Positions 1 to 11,739 of a stretch of DNA of 64,000 nt are shown here, piece after piece. Source of the stretch: Biscogniauxia marginata (lineage: Eukaryota; Ascomycota; Sordariomycetes; Xylariales; Xylariaceae). The stretch is from NCBI GenBank assembly GCA_022695795.1, contig MU404204.1, positions 1-64,000 on the forward strand. The letters run 5' to 3'. The first letter of the stretch is position 1, and every line of letters begins with the position of its first letter. Under the pieces are notes generated by a model. It did not search any database. It was given only the letters and a program-made list of their open reading frames with translations, and was not told the DNA's origin. The position numbers were made by a program, and so were the translations under genes.

Positions 1-1373
1 TAAAAAGTAATTATAATATTAAAAAGTAATTATAATATTAAAAAGTAATTATAATATTAAAAAGTAATTATAATATTAAATTAATAACTAAAAAACTAAA
101 ATAAATAACTAGATATATAAGAAATTCTAAGTTTTATATATAACTTCTTTTTAAAAGTAAAATGCATTCTTCTCTTAATTGTTCTATATAGATCTATCGT
201 GATTTAGTCGTACCTAGATCATAATAGATCTTACCCTTGGCTTGCTTAAGTGATTACCCGGAGTTACTCCGTCATTAGTTCACAGACCCTGCTTAAAAGA
301 CCCCTTTGGTCCGGGTAGGTCGTAATATATACCTCTTTATTTATAAGTTATTAACTTAAAAACTTAAAACATTTAATATATTACTTATAAAGCTTAATAT
401 TATTAAAAAACTAATTTAAACCTCTAAAACTTATTAAAAAGCTCGATAATAATAAATAAAACGAGTATTAAACGTAACTAATTTAAAACCTTTTAAAGTT
501 CTAGAAATTCTACGTAATTATAAGTTACTTCGAAAAAATCTACTTTTTATTTAAACTAAAAAGAAAATAATATTATAACCGGCGAAATTAAAAGAAAAAA
601 AAATAACATTAAAAAAGAAAAAAATTAAAAAATTACTAAAAAGCTAAAAAAGGTTTATATTTACTAATTATTAATTTTTAAGAGATAAATAAAGTTTAAA
701 ACTATTAATTTCATTTCATTTTATTATATTTCATTTTATTATATTATATTAATACGTTTTCTAAGCTTAAAACGATATTTATTAAAGTTATAACGACTAA
801 AAAAGGAGGAAAAAAAACTCTTTATTTCTTTAATAATAAAAATATATAACGAACTTATATAATAATAAATTAACAAAACTGTTAAGTAATAACTATTAAT
901 TAAGAAATGTTAAGCCTTTAAAGTAAAAAATAGCCTTATAAACTATAAATAGCTTTAAATTTAAATACTTATAACTTATAACTAGCCACGTCCTATATCT
1001 CTAAAGAGGTTGCCTAGGAAGGCTTATGCCCCCCTCGCTTAAACGTTAAACAATACAATAACAATAACAATAACAACAACAACGTGTTTATGCTTCTTAG
1101 TACCATCCGGGATTTAGTGACGTCTAGCTCGTTTTCTTATATATCTAATAGTGATAAACTTCTAGCTAGATGCTAGACTACACGGTAAGTATCTCGTTTT
1201 CTCTCGTACTTGTATTTATAACTTGCCATGCGCTTTTCAAAAATTGTAATCATGGATTCTTATGCATTACTTCGTTATATGATGCCCAAAACATGTCGAT
1301 TCAAACACATTGCTGTGAGACATGATTGTTGTTCGATGCCGGCCCGTCTGATTTCCGAAGTACCCTAGGGGTT
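1..1373. other. AT-rich, gene-free region
   Basis: Apart from the tandem repeat, this stretch is strongly AT-rich, particularly 360-1000, and frames are closed throughout. A less AT-rich patch at about 200-340 has no recognisable coding sequence. There is a short AAT/AAC microsatellite at about 1044-1082. The composition fits repeat DNA degraded by repeat-induced point mutation (C to T), but the original element cannot be recognised. Confidence 0.7.
2..77. repeat. 19-bp AT-rich tandem repeat, four copies
   Basis: Four head-to-tail, identical copies of a 19-bp unit (aaaaagtaattataatatt) at 2-20, 21-39, 40-58 and 59-77. The array may extend left of the window. It is pure low-complexity AT sequence with no coding potential. 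Confidence 0.9.
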
Positions 1374-3673
1374 TCAACTGTAACCCAGCATCGTGTCAAA
1401 TAATTCATCCTGCATATTATCCGGGAACGCCTCCAGAAATGCATCTAAAGAGCCCGTACCTAACATGCCCTGGAGAGTATTCGCCGAGGAGCCAGAACCC
1501 TGGTACTCACCGGCGGGATGGCTAGAGATCAGGGGCAATTCCGTTCCGGAAAATTCTTGCTCGAGAAGGTATGATGGTGAAGACTGGTCTACCAGCATTC
1601 TAGAATGATCATGACCGCTTGGATTAGCCTTCTGCACCTCTCGCACGTGCCGAGCTTTCGCCATCAGGCGTTCAATGGGCCGCCAGAGCGTCCCTTTCTT
1701 ACCCTTATTTTTTGGGGTGAGGCTATTATGGAGGATGTTGACGTACTCCCACGCGCGCTCGCATTCTGGCGACGGTGGTCGGAGGCATATCTCGGAGAGC
1801 ACGAGCGCGACCGCCTGCCATTGGATATATGTCCGGGAGTGCCAGGCCCATCTTGAGTAATCCGAGTTTGAAAGAACAGCACTAGTGATCTCGAGGATCT
1901 CGACAGCAGTCGAAAACAGCTTATCCCGCATGCTCGTGTCGAGGGTATTAGGAGTAGGACTAGTAGTACTAGCGTCCTCCCCTCTCCGGCCCAGGGGGAA
2001 ATGCACCACGAGCCACATCCGCGCGATAACCACTCTTGTGACCATGCACGTCAGAGACTGGAACGGTACTGTGGTATCGAAATGTCGCAAATACTTGTCA
2101 TCCAATGTCTTCCTCAGGTCCTCGATCACCACTTCCCGCTGTCGCAGCGACAGTCCGTCAGTCTGCGCCCCCGGCGTCCCGCTCGGTGACACGTAGCTTA
2201 ACTTCCACCCAACTCTCATGATCTCGCCCCGAATCCGACCGAACGTCATCTCCGTGAACTCGCCGTCGCGCTCGGGCGGGAACTCGCGCATCTCGGGGGC
2301 GAGGTCCGTGTCCCGGACGTTGAGCGGCAGGCGCGTGTCGAAGCCGGACTCGCGCACGATCGGTTCGTAGCCGTGGTAGTCGGACGAGCGCGTGTCGAGC
2401 ACGCAGATGGTATACCACAGGCGGCGTCGCAGCTCTGTTTCGAGCGGGCGCAGGCTGAACGCGGCCCCGTCGCGGTGCAGGCCCATCGCCTGCGCGATAT
2501 GGAACACGAGCGCCGTCAGCGACCACACCGTGCGCGTCTCGTCCTCGTGCCGTAGCGCTGTCAGGAACAGCACCGCCGCCTGCAGCACGGTGATGCTCTG
2601 GGTTGTCAGCAGGCTCGCCCGCGCGAGCGCCTGCTCCGTCGCGAACCGGTACCGCGCTAGCGCGGCGGGCTCCGCGTCCAGGCTCGTGGCCGCGGAGTAG
2701 TAGATTGCGAACAGGAGGGCCTCCGTGTCCTTGTCGAGGGGCGCGGCCGACGAGGACTCGAGCGCCGCGACGGCGTCCCAGTACACCCGCGTCGTCGTCG
2801 GCATGTGGAAGACGTAGGCCATCGGGAGGACGTTCTCATTGAACCCGGCGAAGAGCGTTACGGATTCCTGCAGTGGGGGGTGGAAGGATCGTAGGGAATG
2901 GGCAAGCGAGCGATACCCTAGGATCACGGCGTTAGACTCCAGCGTCCTGGAAGGCGATCCATCCTCGAACGAGGACAACGGAGTTGCTGAGTGAACCTGG
3001 TCCTCTTCATCCTCAGAGGGCGACTCGTGTAGCATGTCACGAAGCTCTTCAATCTAGATTTATTTAGCTTACCAAATATCGCTAAAGCTAGGATGATGAT
3101 AAACATCTTAGGTTCCGGTCTCACCTCATTACCTAACTCAGCCCATAGGATATTGCCGATGTAGTAACTCTTTGTCTCATCAATCATGAGACGGCCCAAG
3201 TTGTGAGTGGCCAGAGAGTCAGGGCTTGGACCGGGCTCCTCCTCTTTCCGCATCGGTATACAGGGCTCTGCGGTGGCCTGGGATAGTCCGTCGGCTTCTT
3301 CAGCCGACGGTCCGGAGGCGGCATGACTTCGATCCCGACTCTGATTCTGACTCTGTAAACGCTTGATAATTCCCTCCAGCTTAGACAACCGGTCAAAAAG
3401 CTGCGTATCCACCGGATTCCGGGGTTTCTTGGCAGCCCTACCCGGTCCCGGCGGGTAGACACAGCTAGCTTCAGTCCGCGCACAATTTGAGCATGGTTGC
3501 TTGCGGTCGCACTTAACCTTACGCTGACGACAGAGGACACAGGTGCGTAGGTGAAGTGGAGGAGGTCCCGAGGATGGACCCTCAGGCCTAGGAGGGATTC
3601 CCGAGGCGTTCGTCGCGTTAACTAATCCGGCCTCCACCTCTTGGCCCGGTGGTGACGGCGGCAAACACGCCAT
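1374..3673 (-). CDS. Zn2Cys6 transcription factor with fungal-specific TF domain
   Basis: Two exons: 3673-3125 and 3053-1374, with a 71-nt intron (GTGAGA...CTAG); 742 aa. The N-terminus carries a binuclear zinc cluster with spacing C-x2-C-x6-C-x5-C-x2-C-x6-C (motif starts CVLCRQRKVKC). It is followed by a basic linker and a short heptad-like helix (LFDRLSKLEGIIKRL) that could dimerise. The middle has the Fungal_trans (PF04082-type) hallmark: AQAMGLHRDGAAF, then LRRRLWYTICVLDTR. The start at 3673 was chosen because it precedes the zinc cluster in frame; splicing joins ...GNE to IEELRDMLHESP cleanly. It should be a nuclear DNA-binding regulator. Its targets cannot be told from sequence. It lies about 27 kb from the terpene-type cluster, so a link to that cluster is not supported by position. 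Confidence 0.9.
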
Positions 3674-6446
3674 CCCAGGATTAGGATGTGCTAAACCCCC
3701 GTGGCAGTAATAGATGCAACAAATATTGATTACCGGGACTCGGCATGTGCCTGTATCTGGATATGAGTGTTATACAAGGTTGGGGTTTGAAAAGAAGATC
3801 GCAAACATGAGAGTTCAATAGGAGCGCCACCCCGGCCTCGTAGATTGCTATAATTCAGCGTCGCATATGCCCCGATATACGAATTTACTTATATGGGTTA
3901 CGGCAAGGTCGTCGCAGATTATATACAGTTTCCTTGGTTTTAATGTACATCTAATAGAATCACGTTTGTATCACTAGAAGTGTGTAACGTAGAGCTAAAA
4001 TAAAATACCTACCTAGGTAGGCAGTTAATTACTAATATGCACTTAATTATCTATAGATCGTTCTGTACTGCATTATTCCGAGCCTCGTTTGGCGGTAAAA
4101 AGCCCATCTGATAGGTGCATAAGCCCGTTGCCAAGACAGATAGACTTATGCGATACCGGCAATGACGCAGTCTGACTCGGACGTCGAGATGAATTACTAA
4201 TAGATGAAAGAACTAAGGAAGACAAGTAGGCTCTGTGTAAACTATGTTCGAGGTTAATAGAAAATATTATGGAACCATATTAGATATATTAAGTTAAACG
4301 CATTTATATTATGTACTTTTTAAGCGAAAGAAATTCTTTTTATGTTATATATAATGTATAATTAAGAAGGGGTTTTTTTAATTAAATAATATTATAAAGT
4401 TAATAATAATAATATAATTTAATAAAATAATAATAAAGAAATTATAATTATTCCTTTAAAATGATATATTTTTATTAAAGTTTAATATATAAGATTTTAT
4501 TATATATTTAATATTAATTAACGTGTCTTATATGCGAGTAAGCTATATAAGCGAGTAAGCCACTTAATTTTTTATATAAAATCGACTTTTTTTAAAAATT
4601 TATAACTTCACATATAAAAGTCGTAAAAATCTCGGACCTTTTTTTTAATTATATAATTAAAAGGTTTAACTAAAAGTAAAATCGAAAAAAAATTAATATT
4701 AAAAAGCGCGAAAAAAAGCGCGAAAAAAACGCGTAAAAACTAAAATCAAAACAAAACGCACGGACCTTTTTATTAAGCATTTAATTTTTAATTTTTTTAA
4801 TTTTATATTTAATTACGTTATATAATTATATAACTAGAAAAAAAGGTCTAAGATTTTTACGATCTTTATATGTAAAGTTATGAATTTTTAAAAAAAGTCG
4901 ATTTTATATAAAAAATTAAGTGGCTTACTTGCTTATATGGCTTACTCGCATATAAGACATGTTAAACGTAAAAATTAATAGTTTAAAACTACTTTTAAAT
5001 AATGTCTCTTTTTAATTAATATAAATAAAATAAAATCCACGTTATTATAATATCTACTTTTAATTTATAAATTAATAACATTATTAAAATGTTTAACTTA
5101 TAAAGTAATTTATCTTTATATTATTAATAAATGTAAATCTTATTAACATTGTTATTTAAAACATTTTGTCGAGCTGGTTCCAGTATTAACGAAACCCGCC
5201 TACTTATTATGAGTAAAGCAATTTCTCTTCTATCTTTTTCAATTCATTTTTTTCTCTTAGAATGCGAATCATACATAGTCACGATATATACTTCTTGTTT
5301 GTTAGAAGTGGAACTATAGTCTAACTTCTCGGCACTAGGGAAAGCACAGTAACACTTAGATAGCCGCAAGTTCTTTTGCAAGTATAAACTAACAGTGGAA
5401 TGAATAAGCCGGATTGAAGTGTTAGGTGGACAGAATCATTTCTCCTTCCAACTTGGATAATTCTGGCGCATGTGCTCGGATAAATTTGTCATAATACTGG
5501 ACTTCTCTTGGACCATATGATGTACCTTGGACTCAGCTCGGTAAGTATTCTGGGAGTGCAGCGAACAATCCCATTCTTATGTGCACCCTAACACAATTTC
5601 TACCGAATGCAGAATGCAACTATGTCAAGGACAAACGTCACTCAAGAGGCCGTTTTCAAGCAATTTTACCTTGGTCCTCCCTAGACAAAGACCCAAGATG
5701 TGAATAATTTAAAAATGAGCCTTCACAATTAAAAAGAGCCTAACGCAATTTAGCATAAGAATTTGAATGTGAGGAATATGTAACTTACGCTAGGTAAATA
5801 TGAGATGATATTTATACGTTCAATGTTGCTCGCCGGTCATTACAAATAAGGATGAATAGTTCCTAGATAGTAGCAGCATTAATGCTCTAATTTTCTAGAC
5901 TTTGCTACTTAATTCTACATTTAAATACGAATAAATGAATATGTGAAATAATTTTACAATTAAAAACAACTAAAGGCGGTAAGAGCTAATATGATAAGAA
6001 ATTTATAACTTTAAAAATTAGTTGAATATATCTAAATATATTTCAATTTAAGAATTTCAATTTAATTTCACTTTTAATATTTAAATTAATTAAGATTTCA
6101 GTAGCTTATATACATATTTCGCCGTGTGTTAATTCTTTCCTTTTTTAGTTAGCGTTATTTTTTAACCGTTCCCATTTATATATCTAGTATGTTTCTTTGT
6201 TTTATACTCTTATATACTATTTCAACCGTTTCCGGATCTTACACTAAATAAGAAGTTCGAATCCCACTAAGGTAGCTTTATACGATAATGGTATGTGTTT
6301 ACGTGTCTTTATATACATCGAAACCAGCAGCTCTGCACTACCACATACTTCAATGTTACAAGTTTGAAGAGGGAACGTAACTAGGCAGTCAACTTTCTCA
6401 TTAGCCATTTAGCCTTCAACATTATACTCATCGATACTGGAAGAGG
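3674..6446. other. AT-rich intergenic desert
   Basis: No open frame of convincing length. Base composition falls to extreme AT between about 4240-5180 and 5940-6200, with near-absence of C in places, as expected of RIP-mutated DNA. The one clear structure inside it is the palindromic element at 4517-4967. The flanks (3700-4240, 5180-5940) are less AT-rich but still hold no gene I can support. Confidence 0.7.
4517..4967. mobile_element. Foldback/MITE-like palindromic element, copy 1
   Basis: The left end (4519 on, aacgtgtcttatatgcgag) recurs inverted at the right end (to about 4966, ctcgcatataagacatgtt). The two arms match for about 140 bp with scattered, mostly transition-type, differences. 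Each arm contains a short direct repeat of GCGAGTAAGC (one unit is GCAAGTAAGC on the right) just inside the end, followed by a block reading AAAATCGACTTTTT. A ~150-bp AT-rich centre with CGCGAAAA runs separates the arms. No ORF is present. A second copy with the same arm order and similar centre lies at 18834-19275, which makes this a dispersed family rather than a chance palindrome. Terminal bases are approximate and no target duplication is certain. Confidence 0.75.
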
Positions 6447-8432
6447 ATGTCACAAACACCGGCTGGTTCAGATAATGATCCCATTTGGGCACGCACGAGT
6501 GTTTTGTGCAATGGGCAAATTGCATACAAGGTCAAAAACAAAAATGAGTTAGAGCCTAGGCAAGACCCTAAGGACCCTAGATATAACTACAAGCCGGGTC
6601 GTGACGCGGCGGACAACCTCTTCTCACTCAATAGCCTTCAGATATCACGAAAACACGCATTGTCGGGACTTGAAGTGGCCAGACCTCTCTCTCATGCCTG
6701 GGGATGTCTACCTCTTCCGGTTCAAAATCGAATTTGGCTTGGCGCTGACTTTGGTTGGGAGGGAGACATTTTCAAATGCCCCGACAATGATTTCAACAAT
6801 AGAATGGGTGCCAAATTTGGCAAGAGGACACGGGCTAATGGCAAAGTCATATACTCAAAATTCTTTCAACAGGTCCGCTCAGCCGAGTATCTACTTTGGC
6901 CCGTCGAAGTAGACGATGGCCACTGGATGGCGGTACTTGCACACCTTAGGAAGAGGAACGTGCCCAATCCTGCTAAACCGGCCAACCTAGGAAACGATGC
7001 CATACCGGATACTATCCCATCTAAGGACTACAACTCGATTCTCAGATGGGGCGTTGTAACTGCACGTCGAGACCCCCCTGCTCAAGCACTAAAGAATCGC
7101 GTCCGGCAACGGTTTGCCGAGATAGTTAAGCAGGGAGATCTTACCTTATCAAATAACTTAGAGACAGAGTTATGGGTGCCGGAAGATACTGACAACTTCA
7201 GCTCCGGGCTCCGGGTTTATAATCTAATCAAGGAGCAAATGCACCGGGTCACAGAATTCTACTGCCGAGAAATACCGCATCAGGGTTCATTTTGGGACCC
7301 CCATCGCGGTTGGTTGGATGTGGACGAGGTTAGATCTGAAATGCAGGTTAGTTTTTGATGTACCAATACGTATTTTCCCATAAGATCCTGTCTTCCCCTT
7401 CACCATTCACTTGTTGCTCAGTTATTATCTCCTCTTCCTTGCCCATTTCACTTTATGAATATCAAGAAATGAACGAAGGCTAACTTGGGCTATAAATAGG
7501 GGAGAGCCGCTCAAAATTGCTTGAATGACCTGGCCTATTATGCTCGAATTGCTATCGAAGGTGTTCGCCCGGAAATAGGTATCAAGAATAAGGTCAAGGC
7601 ACACAAGTTGCGCCCCAAGAACAAGAACAAACGCGCGTATATACCAGGACAAGTCTCTGGAGGTCATTGCGTTGAATCAGGTGGTTACAAAGCCCCAGAT
7701 AATGAGAATGATCCAGACAATGATCCAGAGAAGGGCCCAGAGAAAGGTCCAGAGAACCCTCCACAGAGCCCACCAGGAGGCAACCCTCCACAGAACCCTC
7801 CAGAAAATCTTCTAAGCAACAATGAAGGAACTGGTTCCTCGGGCACCGCCCCCAAAGGTAGCGGTTCTACAGGAAATGGCTCCTCAGGAAAGCACCCCTC
7901 AGGGAATGGTACTAATAGTGGTGGTTCCTCTGGTGGTGGACCAAAAGATCTCAGCTCTAATCCCAAAGGCAAAATGAAGAGCAAGAAACCAGAAAGCGGA
8001 AACCCGAACTCTCCAGACAAGGGTTCTGATGTCAATGTGGAGCAACCATACACAGAACCAGAGGATAACAACGGCAGTCAAGACAGCGAAACAAGTAGTA
8101 GCAGTGACGACACCGATGGTGGCAGCAACGCTGGTGAAGGCAATGGCACCGATGGAGGCAATAATTCCAATAACGGTGCTTCTGGTGCCGGAGCGCCTAA
8201 CTCTACGGGAGAGCAAGTCGCAGAGAGTTCCGCACAAGCAGCTCCTTCATCGCCCAAGAAGAAAAAGCTCATTGACGCCGAAGACGATGTCGAGTGGGAT
8301 AATGGCAATCCGAAGAAGAAGATCAGGCCCCGACGGTTCCGCGAGGCCACCTTCTTGAAAACACAGGAGGATATCGATGAGGCTAGGGCACAGCTCGAGG
8401 CGCTCTTTGCCGCAGAACTTGGTACCAAGTAA
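6447..8432 (+). CDS. Ulp1/C48 protease-like protein with low-complexity C-terminus
   Basis: Two exons, 6447-7346 and 7500-8432, around a 153-nt intron (GTTAGT...ATAG); 610 aa. Splicing joins EVRSEMQ to GRAAQNCLNDLAYYAR in frame. Residues 150-165 (LWPVEVDDGHWMAVLA) resemble the Ulp1/SENP histidine strand (HW, H159). D209 could be the acid, and VPEDTDNFSSGLRVY (244-258) sits where these proteases have Q-x5-C-G. Here the Gln and Cys positions read D247 and S253, so if the assignment is right the triad is incomplete. The second half is a Pro/Gly/Ser/Asn-rich tail built from repeated EKGPE, NPPQ and GSSG units. It ends in an acidic stretch and basic nuclear-type signals (PKKKKL, PKKKIRPRR). The protease-fold call is inference from motif pattern only. 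The gene borders the RIP-like desert, a typical place for expanded fungal families. Confidence 0.65.
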
Positions 8433-9533
8433 GGGATCTTGGTGGTCCCAATGCATCTCGGGGCCTGTTTCATTGTGGAGGATGATTATCGTGCCAGTAA
8501 TTTGTATTGGAGACGTGGACGATGACATTGTCGGGAGTTACATTAGTTCAAGTTTGGTGCACATACGGCAATTTTTTGGGCCTCCCCGCAGTGTGTTGAG
8601 GAACCTACGTATGAGAGTCCCAGTTTTTCTTGGCGTTTAGGTTTATTCCTCGTTCGATAATAAATCGTTGTTAGTTATTTTATGTAACCTTAGGCTGTAT
8701 TGTGATGGCAAAGTTAATGTCCAGATCTCGAGGGGCCTATTCACAACTAAAAACATGCACACACCCAGGCTATTATCCTATGTATAGTGACCAAAGGAAG
8801 TTATGAATATCCCGGGCTTGAGTAGAAGGCCTTGGTCAACTTGCGTACTAATTAGGTGGCGCAGCCTGTCTCGTAATCAGCACAGGGTATCTTAATCCTA
8901 GCTTTAGCTAGAACATGATTAATTGGTTGGTCTCTAAACGGTACCATTATAGAGTTATAGCAAATACTTACCTTTAAAATAGATAGAGTATGGTTCCAAC
9001 TGCAGAAATGCCTGATGGTGTGAGGATGTTAGTTTCCTTTCCATTCCTGAATTTACAAATTCTCGGGACGAGTATACACGTTGCACACGTGTCTAAAATG
9101 TAACATAGTCATAGTTACATCAAGGCCGAAACGACTGTTGATAGACATCAAGAAAGAAATAATTAAAGGGAAAAAACCTCCCCTTCCCCTCAAACCGGAT
9201 TTTTACTTACTAGCCCACGAATGGGACTATTTCAATGGGACTATGCAATGTGATGTGCCAAGAAATTCCAAATATCTCTTAGTAGCTAATGTCAAACCCT
9301 GCAGCTAGACGTGATGCACTACAATGCAACCCTTGGAGCAGTAGTTCTAAGAACTAGCTAATACCGGGGTCACACGGCGGAGATATCGCCTTGCTCACCT
9401 GTACATGGGTATAATACCGTCGGGGGGAAATCCACTGACCTATTCTATGTTATTTCGTATCTTCCTTCACTGCCCATCACCCCAATCTCATCAACACAGC
9501 TGTTCGCTATAAACCGTGATTTTGGATACGAAT
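8433..9533. other. Intergenic, no gene seen
   Basis: About 1.1 kb between two same-strand genes. Short open frames here (for example 9081-9308) have no domain character or convincing splice extensions. I see no RNA gene or repeat. Confidence 0.5.
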
Positions 9534-10696
9534 ATGTCCACAGAGACTAGGGCGGATGGTATTGGAGGTACGAACGAAGACGGGTATCGTCTGGGGCGGG
9601 GGTATGCCGCGGCAACAAGGTATCATGCAAGCAAAAAGTGATTACATGAGATTTACTGATATCCGAATTTCTTTTCCCCCAGGCTTAATTTGCAACAATT
9701 CCTGTGGAAGGATGCCCAGGGGTTTCTTCTTCATCCCAAGATACAGGAATACCTTCGAAGCAAGGGCTCGTCAAGTGCTGAAGGCGAACAGAAGGAACTG
9801 GCTATTGCAGATTTAGCAACCGGTACAGGGTTCGTGCTCCAGGTTTTATTTTACCGCTACAATTGTCACATTTATTAATCCGAGGAAGAATATGGCTATT
9901 CGACTTGTTAAGGTCTCCCGAACTCGCCGACCTAGACCTTCGCCTACACGGGTTCGACATCTCGGCGGATTTGTATCCTCACAGCGCCTGGCTGCCCCAT
10001 AACCTAGGTTTCTCTGTGTCAGATCTGCTTCGGGATCCTCCGGCCGAGTTCCAGGGGAAGTTTGACGTCGTCCACGTGCGGCTGATACTCTCGGTTGTGA
10101 GAAGCGGCAGTCCCAAGCCGGTTATAAATCACATCAAGAAACTCCTCAGTGTGTCTACTATAACACATATAAACCCCCCCTTAGATAGATAACAGAGTAT
10201 GGCTTACATGGCAGGCAGAACCTGGAGGGTATCTGCAATGGGATGAACTAGACCCGCATACCTGGTACGACGTCCTGGCCCCTAGTCACGACGTAGACGT
10301 AGACGCGCCGCATATGAAAGCAACATTTCAGCGAGTGAAGGATATAGCGGACTGGGGGTAAGCAGGCCACACAAATCATACATATTTCCTTGGGAGAAGA
10401 AAAAAGTAACAAAAGGCAACTACGAAAGCTGGATCGGAAAGTTACCCCAAGCCCTACAGGAAGAGGGCTTCGAGGACCCGATTCAGACGTACTATAAGCC
10501 TTCGTCGGAGACCTGGCGAGCGTGGACTTGCAACGAGCTCTGCACCGCCGAGGAGCTGAGCTGGAACTGGAAGGATGGGAAAGAAGGTCAGTTGTGGAGG
10601 GAGGACATTCGAAAGGCATACGAAGAAACGCATGGGTCGGTTGGAGCGGTGCTTAGGATTTGTCCTACGGTTACCATAGCTAGGAACCCCCTATAG
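9534..10696 (+). CDS. SAM-dependent methyltransferase (UMTA/LaeA-like group), frameshifted
   Basis: Five exons fit well: 9534-9619, 9683-9829, 9889-10148, 10219-10357 and 10416-10696 (about 304 aa). The N-terminal part reads RLNLQQFLWKDAQGFLLHP, followed by motif I ADLATGTGIWLFDLL, which binds SAM in this family. Then come FDISADLYP, FDVVHVRLIL, and LLKPGGYLQWDELDP after the third intron. This is the common fungal class I (Rossmann) methyltransferase group annotated as UMTA or TAM-domain. The fourth intron junction does not keep frame: exon 4 ends in a run of five G (10354-10358) before GTAAGC, and one G fewer would join TGG-G to GC-AAC and continue into WIGKLPQALQEEGFEDP. So there is either a one-base indel in the gene or a base-calling error. 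Function would be small-molecule or protein methylation; the substrate is unknown. Confidence 0.65.
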
Positions 10697-11739
10697 AGCG
10701 AAGTGTAAATGCCTATTAGGGAAAAAGGGGGGTGATACCTCAACGAAGTGATTTTTTTGTTACCCAGTCTTCTCCTTCTTTTTTTTTTCAACTAATTTCC
10801 ACGTCCGTAAGTTATTGCCTCGGCCAGATATTCCGCGCCGTCTTCAGGTGCCCGGTGATCAGCAATCGCGGCTATTGTGGTTACGATACGGCTCTTGCTA
10901 GTTGCCATCGTGGGGAGTAGTAGCAGTAACCCATTGGTCGCGCTCAAGGAGTAGTCAGCGAGGAATATTAAAAAGAAACTAGAATGAGCGACGATACAGT
11001 TGTGAATGTCAATCGAAAGATTAGTAAGTAACAGAGTGAGGCGGAGATGTGTGTCTAGGGACGAAACCAGAAAGGGGTTCCTAAAGGAAAATGCACTTCG
11101 TCCGGTTAATACACATCAAAATTGCCTAAAGTCATAGGCTACCTATTGGGAAGTTCGACTCGGCGACCACAAACAACTGGTTCGGAGAGCACCCTGTCCT
11201 AGCTTTCATTCATGTAGCTGGCTGGTTCAAAGCAATGCAAGGGATGGACCTTTTGGACCTTGATGCTTGCGCGAGGCGCATCATTTTTCATATCCACTTT
11301 CGTCTTATTATTATGCAGAATATTCCACTCTCTTACATGTCGCAACAAACCCGAAGTATGTTAAGTTCCTCCGTCGATACGCAGAACGAGCGGGCCAAGC
11401 TGAAATGGCTTAAATTCGTCCTTTGAATGCTCAGCTGTGGCCGGATTATATGCAGCTCGAGTGAATATAATCCTAGATAGTTACATGTATCATAGATATG
11501 AAATACTTTCATATATCATTAATTCCGAGTCTGGTGTAAAAAATATTGATCTTTATGCGATGCAGCCTATCCTAATTCACCTAAAATACAGCTTAGGATC
11601 CCGTTCGTGGCCTGCCGTGACTCTATTGTAGTCATTCTATCATTCCCTAGCCCCTTACTCTATTGACAGGTGGTGTGGGCAAGTAAAAGTCGAGTTGTTG
11701 GTATCAAAGGTTTCGTGTTATTTCGGAGGTAGAATTTAT
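10697..11739. other. Intergenic, no gene seen
   Basis: About 1 kb between the methyltransferase and the 3' end of the convergent IDH1 gene. Only short, unconvincing frames are present and I recognise no RNA gene or repeat. Confidence 0.5.

Noticed and set aside
2..77. Possible telomeric or subtelomeric repeat at the left edge
   Set aside because: The 19-bp AT unit is unlike the TTAGGG-type telomere repeat of filamentous ascomycetes.
1374..3673. Zn2Cys6 factor as the dedicated regulator of the terpenoid cluster
   Set aside because: It lies about 27 kb from the nearest cluster gene, with IDH1, a kinase and a repeat desert in between; nothing in the sequence links them.
7685..8071. Pro/Gly/Leu-rich minus-strand frame opposite the Ulp1-like gene tail
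   Set aside because: Reverse reading of the repetitive Pro/Gly/Ser-coding segment; no independent gene signals.
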